Source: Nemophila menziesii (lineage: Eukaryota > Streptophyta > Magnoliopsida > Boraginales > Hydrophyllaceae). Taken from it: DNA of 64,000 bases. The stretch's first letter is position 1. Every line of letters begins with the position of its first letter. The notes below the pieces were generated by a model. The model saw nothing but the letters and a program-made list of their open reading frames with translations, was not told the DNA's origin and ran no database searches. Shown here piece after piece: positions 48,203 through 58,800 of this stretch. A program made the translations under genes and the position numbers. Location: positions 5,208,001 to 5,272,000 of the forward strand of contig JARWIR010000027.1 of NCBI GenBank assembly GCA_029959085.1. Direction: 5' to 3'.

Positions 48203-49243
48203 TTAATCCTTAGAATTTGGTAACTTCATAGCCTTAAACACATTGAATCGTATCTGTTCGTCTTGTACGCTCATGATCAACTCACCATTCTCAACATCAA
48301 TTAGTGTACGCCTCGTGGCTAAGAATTGTCTACCCAAGATGATGGGGACATTCTTATCCGCGTCGTAGTCAAGAATAATAAAATCACAAGGAAAAATAAA
48401 AGAACCAGCTTTTACTGAGCGGTCCGCCATTTGTAATACCACAGATGTGGGTACTACCTCTCCTATATTAAGCTTCTCGAACAGAGATCTTGGCATGAGA
48501 TTGTTCCTCGCGCCTAAGTCACATAATGCTTTCCCGGTCCAACTATCTCCAATGCCGATGGGGATTGTAAAACTTCCGGGATCTTCTAGCTTTGGTGGCA
48601 ACTTACTTTGACATATAGCACTACACTCCTCAGGCAATCCAATTGTTTCCCCAGTTTCTATACTTCGTTTGTTAGAGAGAATGTCTTTCATGAATTTAAG
48701 ATATGTTGGAATCCTCTTGAGAGCTTCAACAAGCGGCATATTAATCTCTAACTTACTCAACATGCCAACGAACTTCTTGAATTCCAGGTCATTGTCCTTC
48801 TTTCTGACACGTGAAGGGTATGGTGGTGGAGGGCGTGTATTAAGTTCCACTGGTTTTCTTGTCTTTTCAGGTGTTTCGGCTTGGACACTCTTCGGTTTAA
48901 CTACCTCCTCTACTGTATCTTTGGTTGTTTCTTCTCCCCCCTTTTCTGGAATAGGGATTGGTTCTGTTTCTGGACTTGGTGGAGGTAGTTGTTTTCCACT
49001 TCGCAATTCAACTGCATGACAAGAATCATCTCTAGGAGCAATAGTATCACTTTGAAGTTGCCCTTTTGGCCGATTTTGTAATGTACTTGCCATATGTGAT
49101 AAAGTATGCTCTAGTTTCTTGATTATCTTCTGCTGGGCTTGAATCTTTTTTTGGCTACGACTCATATTGTTTTCAATTGCTTGCATTATTTTAGCCATAC
49201 TCGAATTCAAGCTTGGGACCAGTTCCTTCTTTGTCAGTTGCAT
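48203..49243 (-). pseudogene. Element B gag C-terminus and aspartic protease
   Basis: A charged coiled segment (QKKIQAQQKIIKKLEHTL), LRSGKQLPPPSP, a PPPPYPSRVRKK box and EINMPLVEALKRIPTYLKF lead to the retropepsin-like domain: GKALCDLGARNNLMP (active-site Asp; families A and D suggest Ser where Arg stands), then VPIILGRQFLATRRTLIDV. An in-frame TAA at 48203 separates it from the RT linker. The same frame is then open to 48016 (IGKIAQEVVNEASLDYDLDE). Confidence 0.85.
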
Positions 49244-49416
49244 TGATTGTTTAGGTGGATCTTTCTTTGTTTCTTGACAAGCTTTCTTAACAATGGGTGC
49301 CTTTTGCTGAATAGGTTGTGGTGGATTATAAGATTGAGGATGGGGTTGATGATAAGTCTCTTGATTTCTGACCCAACTTCTTTTTGTGGAGGTTGTTGAT
49401 AATTAGCGTAGCTTTC

Positions 49417-50294
49417 TTAAGGATAAGTATAACGATTAGAATAATAGTTATCTTGCGGATATGTAACGGAAGCTATTTCTGGATTATTCATACATCCTTC
49501 CCACACATTATTTCTTGATCCACAACCAGGACACGAAGGAATTGCATGTACTACATTTACCTGAGCAATTGTTCGGGCTTGTTCTTGTAGTTCTTCGAGT
49601 TGTTGGGCCAATTCTTTAAGCTTTAGAGCTTCTGAAGTGTCTTCCTTTTCCGGTTTCTTGGGCCCACTTCTCTTGTTCTGAAGAATTCTCTCCATCCCCA
49701 ACTCAGTTTCTTCAGGGTCTAGTAACACAAAACCTGTGTTTCCTAACGAATATGCCTTCTCTCTTGACTTGTAATTAAGGCCTCCATAAAACAAGGTTAA
49801 ATAATATTCCGGCTAGGATTTATGATATGGACATCTCCCCTTCTTCTCTGTAAATTGTAACCATGCTTCACCCTAACTTTCTCCGTCTTCCTGTATAAAT
49901 TGCTCAAGCTCCAACATATCTTTTAAACATCTACTAACCGGATAGAAGCAGTCTAGGAATCTTGCTTGAAGCTTGTCCCAATCTGGAATAACATGAGGGT
50001 ATTGGGTATCATACCAATTGCTTGCACCTCCGGTCAAGAAGAACTGGAACATCACGTAATACACTTGTTCCCTAGTAACTCCTTTTACGATATAAGCATC
50101 ACATATTTGCATGAATTTATGAATATAACGGATCGGATCTTGATGTGCAGCACCGCTGAATAATCCATGAGTTGAAACTGCGTTAACATCCCTGGATCAG
50201 GCTTAAATTTAGCGGCTTGGATTTCTGGAGCGCGAATTCCTCTTGGTTGCACTTTGAATTCGATTGGTAGCTCAGGTCTCCTTGGGTTCTCCAT
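49417..50294 (-). pseudogene. Element B gag N-terminal and nucleocapsid part
   Basis: Starts MENPRRPELPIEFKVQPRG at 50294, about 100 bp after the primer site. It continues in another frame with VKGVTREQVYYVMFQFFLTG, ASNWYDTQYPHVIPDWDKLQ and YPVSRCLKDMLELEQF, the retrotransposon gag core. After a gap, 49417-49794 reads GGLNYKSREKAYSLG, a glutamate-rich coiled coil and a CPGCGSRNNVWEGC knuckle-like motif. Frameshifts near 50110 and stops near 49873 make it a pseudogene. Confidence 0.82.
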
Positions 50295-50392
50295 ATGTAA
50301 CTATCTACAAAACAAAAACTAAAGACAAAAGCGTAAAATAGAACTAACTGAAATAAAAGCACAAGATATATGCACAAGGACTAACGATGTAG

Positions 50393-50410
50393 TCCCCGGC
50401 AGCGGCGCCA
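50393..50410 (-). promoter_or_regulatory. Primer-binding site of element B (tRNA-Asp)
   Basis: Sense TGGCGCCGCTGCCGGGGA, one base different from perfect complementarity to plant tRNA-Asp. Six bases separate it from the LTR. Confidence 0.9.
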
Positions 50411-50416
50411 AAAACT

Positions 50417-50557
50417 TGGTACGGCCTAGGGTGTGATAAAATATGATATAAATAAAGTGCAGATAAACACCCTAAAGCTAGCACGATTCAGCAAGTATAC
50501 AGATCGTATGCAAGTTTTAGAAAATAAGTAAGATTCGTTCCGCAGAGACTACGAAGG
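50417..50557 (-). mobile_element. 5' LTR of element B, left fragment
   Basis: TGGTACGGCC through ACTACGAAGG matches the first 141 bp of the left LTR and is then cut by element A. Confidence 0.95.
50553..50557. repeat. Target-site duplication of element A, left (GAAGG)
   Basis: GAAGG is repeated at 62875-62879, directly outside the other end of A. Confidence 0.95.
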
Positions 50558-52124
50558 TGGTGGTCCTTTGTGTGTTCTAAAATAAATGCAAATGTAATCG
50601 TACCACAACCGCAAGTGTACGGTTGTCCCAAGTAGTAATAAGTGATTCTAGGATCGTTCGTAGGGACGGTTTGGTTAATCACAATGCTTATCCACTAATG
50701 AATGATTGCACTTATGAAAGAAAATAAGATAAAATGATTGATTTGATTTTTGTATTAATTCTAAGTAGTAAAAGACTAAATGGAAAATGCAATTAAAAGC
50801 TAAGACGCAAGTAAAATGATGTAAAATGCCAGTATGAGAAGATAGCACTTGAGAATTCAAGGGGTCTTCCTAATCCTATTTCATAACCTATGCTGTTTAA
50901 GGGTTAAATTGGACAATTACAATGGTCGGGATTCTAAATTCCTTATACCCCCGTCAGGGTGGACTATAAGACTATCCTAGAGTATCACTAGTCCCGTCAG
51001 GGTAAATATGATCCAATTTTAGATGTTTAAGTTAATTACCTCATTGGATCTAGAATTAGCTAAGTTCGTCGGAATCAATAGCTTCTATTCTAGATTGAAT
51101 AAATATTTCCGTACCTTAACCCTCCGTCAGGATGATCCAATAGCCACTAATTGGAATAGCCTAAATACTAACACCTGTTCCTAGTTCATGACTCTAAAAA
51201 CAATAAATATTCTCAATTTATCGAAAAGAGTAAAAGACACAATCTAATTTAATTTAACAGAAACCCAAATTCAACAAATGAAATTCAATACGATTGGGAA
51301 TTACCCATAAAGCATTCTCAAGCACTAAAGTCTGTTTAGCTCATACTAATTAAAAGAAAAAATAAATTAAATAAAAATAAATTTATATTTTTTTACAAAA
51401 TTAAAGATAAAAGAAACCTAATTTCCGAAATTGGAATGACTGAGAACGGAGATATAGACCCTCTCCAGCTCTTGCAGTTTCTTCTTTCTTCCTTCTGTTG
51501 CTTCTCTCTGATGTTTAATCTTGTAGAATGTGAATTGTTGTGAAAATAGAAGTCAAAGGCTCCTTTTATAAGTGGAAAAACGGATTAGGGCTTGGACTTA
51601 AGAATAAAACACTAATTAAATGTCCAAGCCCAATTTCTAAACCCCAAAATCCCGTAACTGCTGATACACCTTCACTAAAACGGCTTTTCCCGCTTCGTTA
51701 TGACTCCGCTTGACTTGATTCTAGTTGCTAAAGTTCCGTAACTCGATAAGGAATGTTTTCTCTTCAAAGGTCAGCGGCTAAATCATCTCTTAAGCGCCTT
51801 GAAATCAGCAATCTATGGCCCGGAAAACAGATTTGCAGCTCTAAAAATAATTTCTTTCGGGATTTATCTTCAAGTCTTGACTCCATATCATGATCTTTGA
51901 CTCTCTTCTCGGATTCCGTTCTTAGCTAATATTCAAAACCTACAAACTTTTCACTAAAATACACAGAATTACGCGCAAAAGTTTAATAAATCAAAAATAC
52001 TAGAAATAAAATAGGAATTCTGGATTATTGCATTTTTAACTCAAAAGTCTATCAAAATATTCAAATAAACACCAAAAATGATGTCTCCTAAGGGTCGAAA
52101 ATAAGAACAATTAGGGAGACATCA
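50558..52124 (-). mobile_element. 3' LTR of element A
   Basis: 1567 bp, TGGTGGTCC to AGGGAGACATCA. U5 box at 50611-50622; TATAAAA on the sense strand at 51564-51570. It is the undisturbed reference for the solo LTR at 5619 and the rearranged 5' LTR. Confidence 0.95.
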
Positions 52125-52160
52125 ATACTCCCAACTCAAACCTTTGTCGTCCCGACAAAG
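52125..52160 (-). promoter_or_regulatory. Polypurine tract and PPT-proximal hairpin of element A
   Basis: Sense strand: CTTTGTCG, loop GGA, CGACAAAG (52142-52160), then GTTTGAGTTGGGAGTAT, then the LTR. The purine-rich tract would prime plus-strand DNA. Confidence 0.8.
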
Positions 52161-53510
52161 TAAAACAAAACAAAACAAGGGGTAGAAGTAAACGCAAGAA
52201 CAAATAGAAGCTAGCAAATACACCTAAAGCAATTCTTAAGATAAATATCATATAGCAAAACTCTAGGAACTAATATACACATACATTTATCATGCAAAAT
52301 CGAACATAAATAATCTCAATCATAAAATTAAAGTTGCAATGCTTGAAGGTCACACTTGTACTCATATCTGTATGATGGCTATAGGGTGGTCATTAATTCT
52401 AACTCGCTTTGAACGCTCCACCTAGTATATTCCCTATCAACAGAATCATAAATTCACTATGCACTTAGGAATCACGAGGTCTTTACGGTTTTAATAATGG
52501 CTTAAGGACGGTATGGATGTATATTTGGTAAATTTGAAGTGAACTTTTGGCTCTCTCCTCACTTACCATCAACAATGTCCTCGAGCTTGAGTTTACGCTA
52601 AAAAATGTTCTCACTCACCCATTTAACTCACTAATGTTGGGTCCCCAATATTCCACTTTGCCGGTTTATTTTATTCTTTCTTTCTTTTTATTTTCTTTTT
52701 CATTTCTTTTCTTCTTTTTTTTTGTATAAGATACCCATGACCATTATTTTATATGGAAGGTCATGTCTCTTATGATTTTTTTTTTCAAATCCCGGAAAAG
52801 GGTTACAAGTAATAATATCATCTACATTTCTGTGCCTCAATATAAACACATAAATCCCACCCAATGAATTTCCCAAATGTGGACCCTCCACCCCAAACTC
52901 AAGCTCGAGACATGTCTCAGGGTTGTGATTCAAGTGCGGGTCATTTGGTCATGCCTAATAATCTAAAGGATAATGGGCTTATATCGTGGCTACAAAAGAA
53001 AGGCTTAAGGCTCAAAATTTGGGCTAAGACAGATAAAATTATAATAAGGGATAGCAAGCTAAAAGTCTTCAAATGGCTAACAAAGAACTGCCCCTATCAT
53101 TTTCCTAAGTACATAGCTTGTCTTTAGTTCATATCTAGGTGGGTTCTCTACTAACTAGGATTTCACGTTCTACACACCAAACATATTTCTTAAGTACAAG
53201 CTTACTTCATTTGCATTGTTCATTAATTTTTCCTATCAATTACCTATGTTCGCATGCAATTCTAAGTGCGTTTTATATTATTCCCTAAAGTCCACTTTTT
53301 GCTATCATTAATTCATCAAATGTATGCTTAAAGGGACATTTAAAATCTTCTACAGTCAAACGCAACTCCGAAAATTATTTTATTGAAAGCAAATAAAACA
53401 TATAACACATAACAACTGGGATGAGGCAACGAACCCCACCCCAAACTCAAAAATGAGTCGTGTCCCCACGACTCGAAAAGACTCAACGCAAGAAAATAAA
53501 CGAAACTAAA
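52161..53510 (-). other. Conserved 3' untranslated region of element A
   Basis: About 1.35 kb without a significant ORF. It holds CTTGAGTTTGGGGTG (about 52886), the ATGACCCGCACTTGAATCAC box (about 52933-52953), GAGAGCCAAAAGTTCACTTC (about 52540) and the GGGA-loop hairpin. All have counterparts in B and C. Confidence 0.7.
53455..53474 (-). promoter_or_regulatory. Conserved GGGA-loop hairpin, element A copy
   Basis: Sense strand GAGTCGTG, loop GGGA, CACGACTC: a perfect 8-bp stem, 37 bp past the env-position ORF stop. Confidence 0.7.
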
Positions 53511-54876
53511 CTAAAACGCAGAAGGGATAGAAAACGTATCATAACCAGCGCGTGGCTGGTCATCGGTGTTGCGTCCAAGAACTTTCTCCTTCGTAAGTAG
53601 ACCATAGGTGGTGTGTTGAATTGTGCTCACCCCCATTAACATGTTTCGGAGAAGTTCTAACTCTTTTGTAACGTTTCCCAAAGACGCAATCATCTTCACT
53701 TGGTTCTCTTCTAACACCTTCACTTTCGCTTCCAACTCGTTAGTGGTATGCATCTTCTTCTTTGGAGGAGCTCTAGGAGTTCTTACTGCTCTTAACACTT
53801 CATCATGAATATTCTGGACCAAAGCTATACCCATGCTCTCACCGACTACAACGCGGTCAATCTCTGCGTCTTTACGCGGAACTTTTGCGTCTAGGCATAA
53901 AGTAGTGATGGTACAAGGAAATTTGAGATTTTGTTGCGAAGTAGGAATTCTAGCGAATTCCATGATGGTATCATATATCACACGAGCAACATACATAGGT
54001 TTCTCCTCAATAATACACTTAATGAACAACAGATGCTCCTTCTTCACTTCTGATATGTGTTTATTTCCGAAAAAGGTAGGGATTATGAAACGGGACCATA
54101 CCTAAGCACATGGTAACAGATTACTACTATACATCTGTCCAGGATATCTCTCTCCTTCAGGAATTGGGTGGGCCCCATTAACAAGCACTTTTCCCCAAAG
54201 GGACTCATAATCAAAAGAAGGTTCTTTAAGAGATTTTTTGGAAAGGACATATTCCGGAAAATTCGGGTAATTTCAACGATTTGCGAATAAGCTCAACGGA
54301 GAAAGGAACTACCTTTTTGCGAATAACAACTGCTTCTTTGGAGAAGGCGATTCCTTCATAAAAATCTCGCACCAAGGTAGGAATATACTCAAGCTTCCTT
54401 TCTCTCAATTCTTTCCAACCCAAATTGTCATAAGTAATACCATAATCTTTATAAGCACTAGTCATAATACCCTTTGGAAGATTCATCTCCTCACCAAACT
54501 TCAAAAATTGAATTCTATCACGAACCTGAGTATCCCATGGAATGAAGACTCTCTTAGGCTTTTGGGCCCATGTTTTCCTACGCAGAGGTTTCTGTTGTTG
54601 CACGGGTTCTTCGGGAACTTCTTGTTCTGTTTCTTCCTCAATATCTTCTTCAACTTCTTCGTTACTTTCTTCATCACTGTCATCAATTAAACTACTCTTT
54701 TTCGGATTAGCCTTACTTGGATTTTCTTTTCTTTTCGGAGCAATTGGGATTTGTTCAGTCTTTTTGGATCGCGAATTCGGAATCTCAATGGCTTGGACTG
54801 GGCTAGCTCCAACATTGTTCTTGTTTCTTGGTATGTTTCTTCGATAGTTACACATGGAAGCAGTTATGTTAGTCAT
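53511..54876 (-). pseudogene. Env-position ORF of element A (plant-transposon domain)
   Basis: Starts MTNITASMCNYRRN at 54876, a few bases after a GAGTTTGGGGTG box. A basic, serine-rich N-terminus and an acidic run (DSDEESNEEVEEDIEEE) precede a conserved domain with GITYDNLGWKELRERKL, LVRDFYEGIAFSKEAVVIRK and VPFSVELIRKSL. This looks like the 'putative plant transposon protein' domain of Athila ORFs. The C-terminal part (PMYVARVIYDTIMEFA) ends in a coiled coil (ELEAKVKVLEENQVKM). A frameshift near 54240 and a stop near 54102 break it. I see no signal peptide or transmembrane helix, so an envelope role is not supported. Confidence 0.75.
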
Positions 54877-55254
54877 CTCTTTTCACCCCAAACTCAAAAC
54901 TTCAAATAGAGAAAAAGCTAGAGAAAAGCTTTGAAATTTGATGTTTTGAGGCTTAAAACTTGAAGAATATGGTGGAATATGAGATGGGTTAAGGTTATTT
55001 TAGATGAATTGTGGAAGAATTGGGTTTAATTCCTAGGTTAGGAAGAGGGAATTTATGAAGAAAAGATGAAATTTGATGATCTTTTGGAGAAGATATGAGT
55101 TGATTGTGTGTTTTTGTGATGAAAGAAAGCTTGATTTGATGATTTTGTAGCTGTTTGTTGCTGATTTTTGGAATAGGTGGAGGCAAGGATTCGGAATATG
55201 AGGTTGGCTTAGAAAAGGAGGCAAAAAACTAGGTTTAAGAAGCTCAAAACCGCC
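54877..55254 (-). other. Leader between palindrome array and env-position ORF (element A)
   Basis: A proline- and serine-coding, C-rich sense leader resembling 17400-17577 in C. No start codon with a long frame. Confidence 0.5.
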
Positions 55255-55665
55255 TCTCGCAACAGCGCACCGGCTATCCGGCGGATTCGCCGGCATGCCG
55301 GTCACGAGGGCGGGGAAAAAATTACTAAATTCGATTTTTTTTTTACCTCAGACGCAAGCACCTTGCGTCATTGCTGACGCAGTGATCATAGACTTTGAAT
55401 TCCTTGGCCGGCTAGCTGGCGGCATGTCGATGGCACATTTCGAGACGCAACGACCTTGCGTCATTGCTGAAGCAAGGACCAGAAACTTCAACATTCTTGG
55501 CCGGCTAGCCGGTCAGCTAACCGGCATGCCGGCGGAATCTCGCTGGCGCAAATCGTGAGGCAACAACGCTTCGTCATTGCTGACGCAGTGGTCAGAGAGT
55601 TGGGGTCCTTCAGCTCTTTTGGCCGGTATGCCGGCTAGCTCGCCGGCTAGCCGGTCAAACCTGTT
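55255..55665 (-). repeat. Palindrome array of element A
   Basis: Repeated GCCGGCTAGCCGG / CCGGCATGCCGG palindromes (about 55272-55300, 55409-55425, 55498-55530, 55620-55655) interspersed with three copies of a GACGCAA-N-TTGCGTCATTGCTGACGCA unit (about 55350, 55447, 55560). Same place as in B and C. Confidence 0.85.
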
Positions 55666-55865
55666 GTGGACTCCAAATTTTTTCGTTTTCTCATCGTTTT
55701 GACCACAAACTCATGACCATTATACCCCTGAAATCATCAAAAACAAACACCCTTCCTCATTTCTTACTAATAAACACTAAATCCAATGAAAATTAAACTA
55801 ATTTACATTACAAAAATTGAAATACTTAAACTAATATACAAGAAATTGGCTTTTGTTTAACGTCG
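55666..55865 (-). other. Post-pol spacer with candidate splice acceptor (element A)
   Basis: Sense GATTTCAG|GGG (AG at 55728-55729) is followed by ATGAGTTTGTGGTCAAAA, the box also found after TGCAG in B (44905) and C (16865). Confidence 0.5.
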
Positions 55866-58800
55866 TTAAGCTCGACGGATTACCTCGTGCGTATAAGGAG
55901 CTTCGAGGAGGTACATGACCTCTCCGGGATGTGGGTCTTTTGCATGATCGGTATCTTCACCTCCATGATATATCTTTAAACGATGATCGTTCACCATAAA
56001 TGTATGGTTTTCAAGTGGATGTTCTATCTCTATAGCTCCATGAGGTGTAACATTAGTCACGATGTATGGTCCTGACCACTTCGATCTTAATTTCCCCGGA
56101 TAATTACTGAACTTTGAATTGTATTTCAACACTCTTTGTCCCACTACAAAGTTCTTCTCTCTAATCCGATTATCATGCCATCTCTTGGTATTTTCTTTGT
56201 AAAGTTTAGCATTTTCATACGCATGTAATCGAAATTCATCAAGCTCATTAAGTTTCATCATTCGATTCTGACCAGCTAGAGTAGGATCTAAATTTAACTT
56301 CGCAATAGCCCAATATGCACCCATCTCAAGCTCAAGAGGTAAGTGACAAGCCTTACCATATACCATTCGATACGGAGAAGCACCTACGGGAGTTTTGAAC
56401 GCAGTACGATAGGCCCACAATGCATCATCTAATTTCATTGACCAATCTTTTCTAGTAGGACCAGCGGGTTTCTCTAAGATAGATTTTACCTCACGATTTG
56501 AGACTTCGGCTTGACCATTGGCTTGTGGATGATAAGCAGTAGATACACGATGTCTCACCCCATATTTCTCTAAGACTGTCTTCAAATACCTATTAACGAA
56601 GTGAGGACCTCCATCGCTAATATTTACCCTCGGAGTGCCATGTCTAGTGAAAATATGTGATTTCAAGAATTTAATCACCACTCGTGAATCATTAGTTGGT
56701 AAAGCCACTGCTTCTACCCACTTAAACACGTAATCAACAGCTAATAAGATGTAGAGGTTACCATTTGAAGGAACGAAAGGACCCATAAAGTCTATACCCC
56801 AAACATCGAATATTTCAACTTCTAACATATTATTACGTGGCATCTCATCCCTTTTGGATATGTTTCCGGTAAATTGACATCTATCACATCTTTTAGCATA
56901 TTCATGACAATCTTTCATAATAGAAGGCCAATAAAAACCAGATTGTAATACCTTAGCAGCAGTTCGATCTCCTTTCAAATGTCCACCATAAGGTGAATCG
57001 TGACACCCAGCTATAATCGCCTCAATTTCTTCCTTGGCTATACATCTTCTTACCATTTGATCAGCACACACTTTGTAGAGGAAAGGATCCTCCCAAAAGA
57101 ATTGTCTTGCACGGTGAGCTAATCTTTTTCTCTCTTGATAAGTTGATCCTTCAGGAAAAGAACCGCTTACCACTAAATTTGCAATATCTGCATACCAAGG
57201 AGCTTCGTAATCACGAACAACAAATAAACCCTCATCAGGAAATTCTTCTCTATTTGCTTCAGTACCACTATTTATTTCTGAACCTTCAAGACGCGATAAA
57301 TGATCTGCAACCTGATTCTCACACCCTTTTCTATCCTTGATCTCTAAATCGAACTCTTGAAGCAATAAAACCCATCTGATTAACCTCGGTTTAGCATCCT
57401 TCTTTTCCATAAGATATCGAATTGCTGAATGATCTGTATAAACAATAACTTTCGCTCCAAGAAGATAAGAGCGAAATTTATCGAATGAATACACAACTGC
57501 TAGCAACTCCTTTTCTGTAACTGTATAATTAACTTGAGCACCATTAAAAGTTTTACTAGCATAATAAATCGAATGAAATACTTTCTCTTTTCTTTGTCCT
57601 AATACAGCTCCCATACACAAATCACTCGCATCACACATAACCTCAAACGGTAAATTCCAATCTGGAGGTAATACTATATGAGCAGAAATAAGCTTTTCTT
57701 TGATTGCTTTGAAGGCCACTAAACAAGCTTCATCAAAAAGGAATTTGGAATCCTTTTCAAGTAAGTTGCATAACGGTTTAGCAATTTTAGAAGAGTCTTT
57801 GATAAATCGCCTATAAAAGCCAGCATGGCCAAGAAAAGTTCTTACCCATTTAACAGAAGCAGGAGGGGGAAGAGTTTTTATTACCTCTATCTTTGCTCTA
57901 TCGACTTCTAATCCAGCACTCGAAACTTTGTGACCCAGAACAATACCTTCGCGAACCATGAAATGACACTTCTCCCACTTTAAAACCAAATCTGTTTCTT
58001 TGCATCTGATTAACACTTTCTCCAAATTTTCTAAGCATTTATCAAAATCATCACCAAACACGGATAAATCTTCCATAAACACTTCAAGAAAATTATCGAT
58101 CATATCCCAGAAGATGGCCATCATACATCGTTGAAAGGTAGCAGGAGCATTACACAACCCAAATGGCATCCTGCGATATGCAAAAGTACCAAAGGGGCAT
58201 GTAAATGTTGTTTTATGTTGATCTTCCGGAGCCACGTAAATTTGATTATACCCAGAATAACCATCCAAGAAACAGTAGTATAATCTTCCGGCTAATTTAC
58301 CTAACATTTGATCAATGAAGGGCAAAGGGAAATGATCTTTTCTGGTGGCTTTGTTCAGCTTTCTGTAATCCATGCAAACTCTCCAACCAACTACCGTTCT
58401 TGAAGGAATCGCTTCATTTTTATCATTAAGAACTGTTGTCATTCCTCCTTTCTTCGGTACACACTGAACTGGACTCACCCATTCACTACTCGAGATGGGA
58501 TAAATAATCCCCGCATCTAAAAGCTTGATCACCTCTTTCTTCACTACATCCTTCATAACGGGCATTAATCTTATTTGACCTTCAACTGAGCGTATAATTT
58601 TGTGTTGACAATAGGATGAACTAATTCCTTTGATGTCAGCAATTGTCCAACCTATTGCTTCTTTGTTGGCTCTCAACACACGCAACAGTTTATCTTCTTG
58701 AGGACCTGTTAAATTAGCTGAAACAATAACAGGTAGAGTTTCATTATTACCTAAATACGCATACCTCAAGTGTGCTGGCAAGGGTTTTTCTTCCAATTCC

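Noticed and set aside
53511..54876. A true envelope glycoprotein in element A
   Set aside because: The ORF is in env position but shows no signal peptide, no hydrophobic membrane segment and a conserved plant-transposon domain instead.
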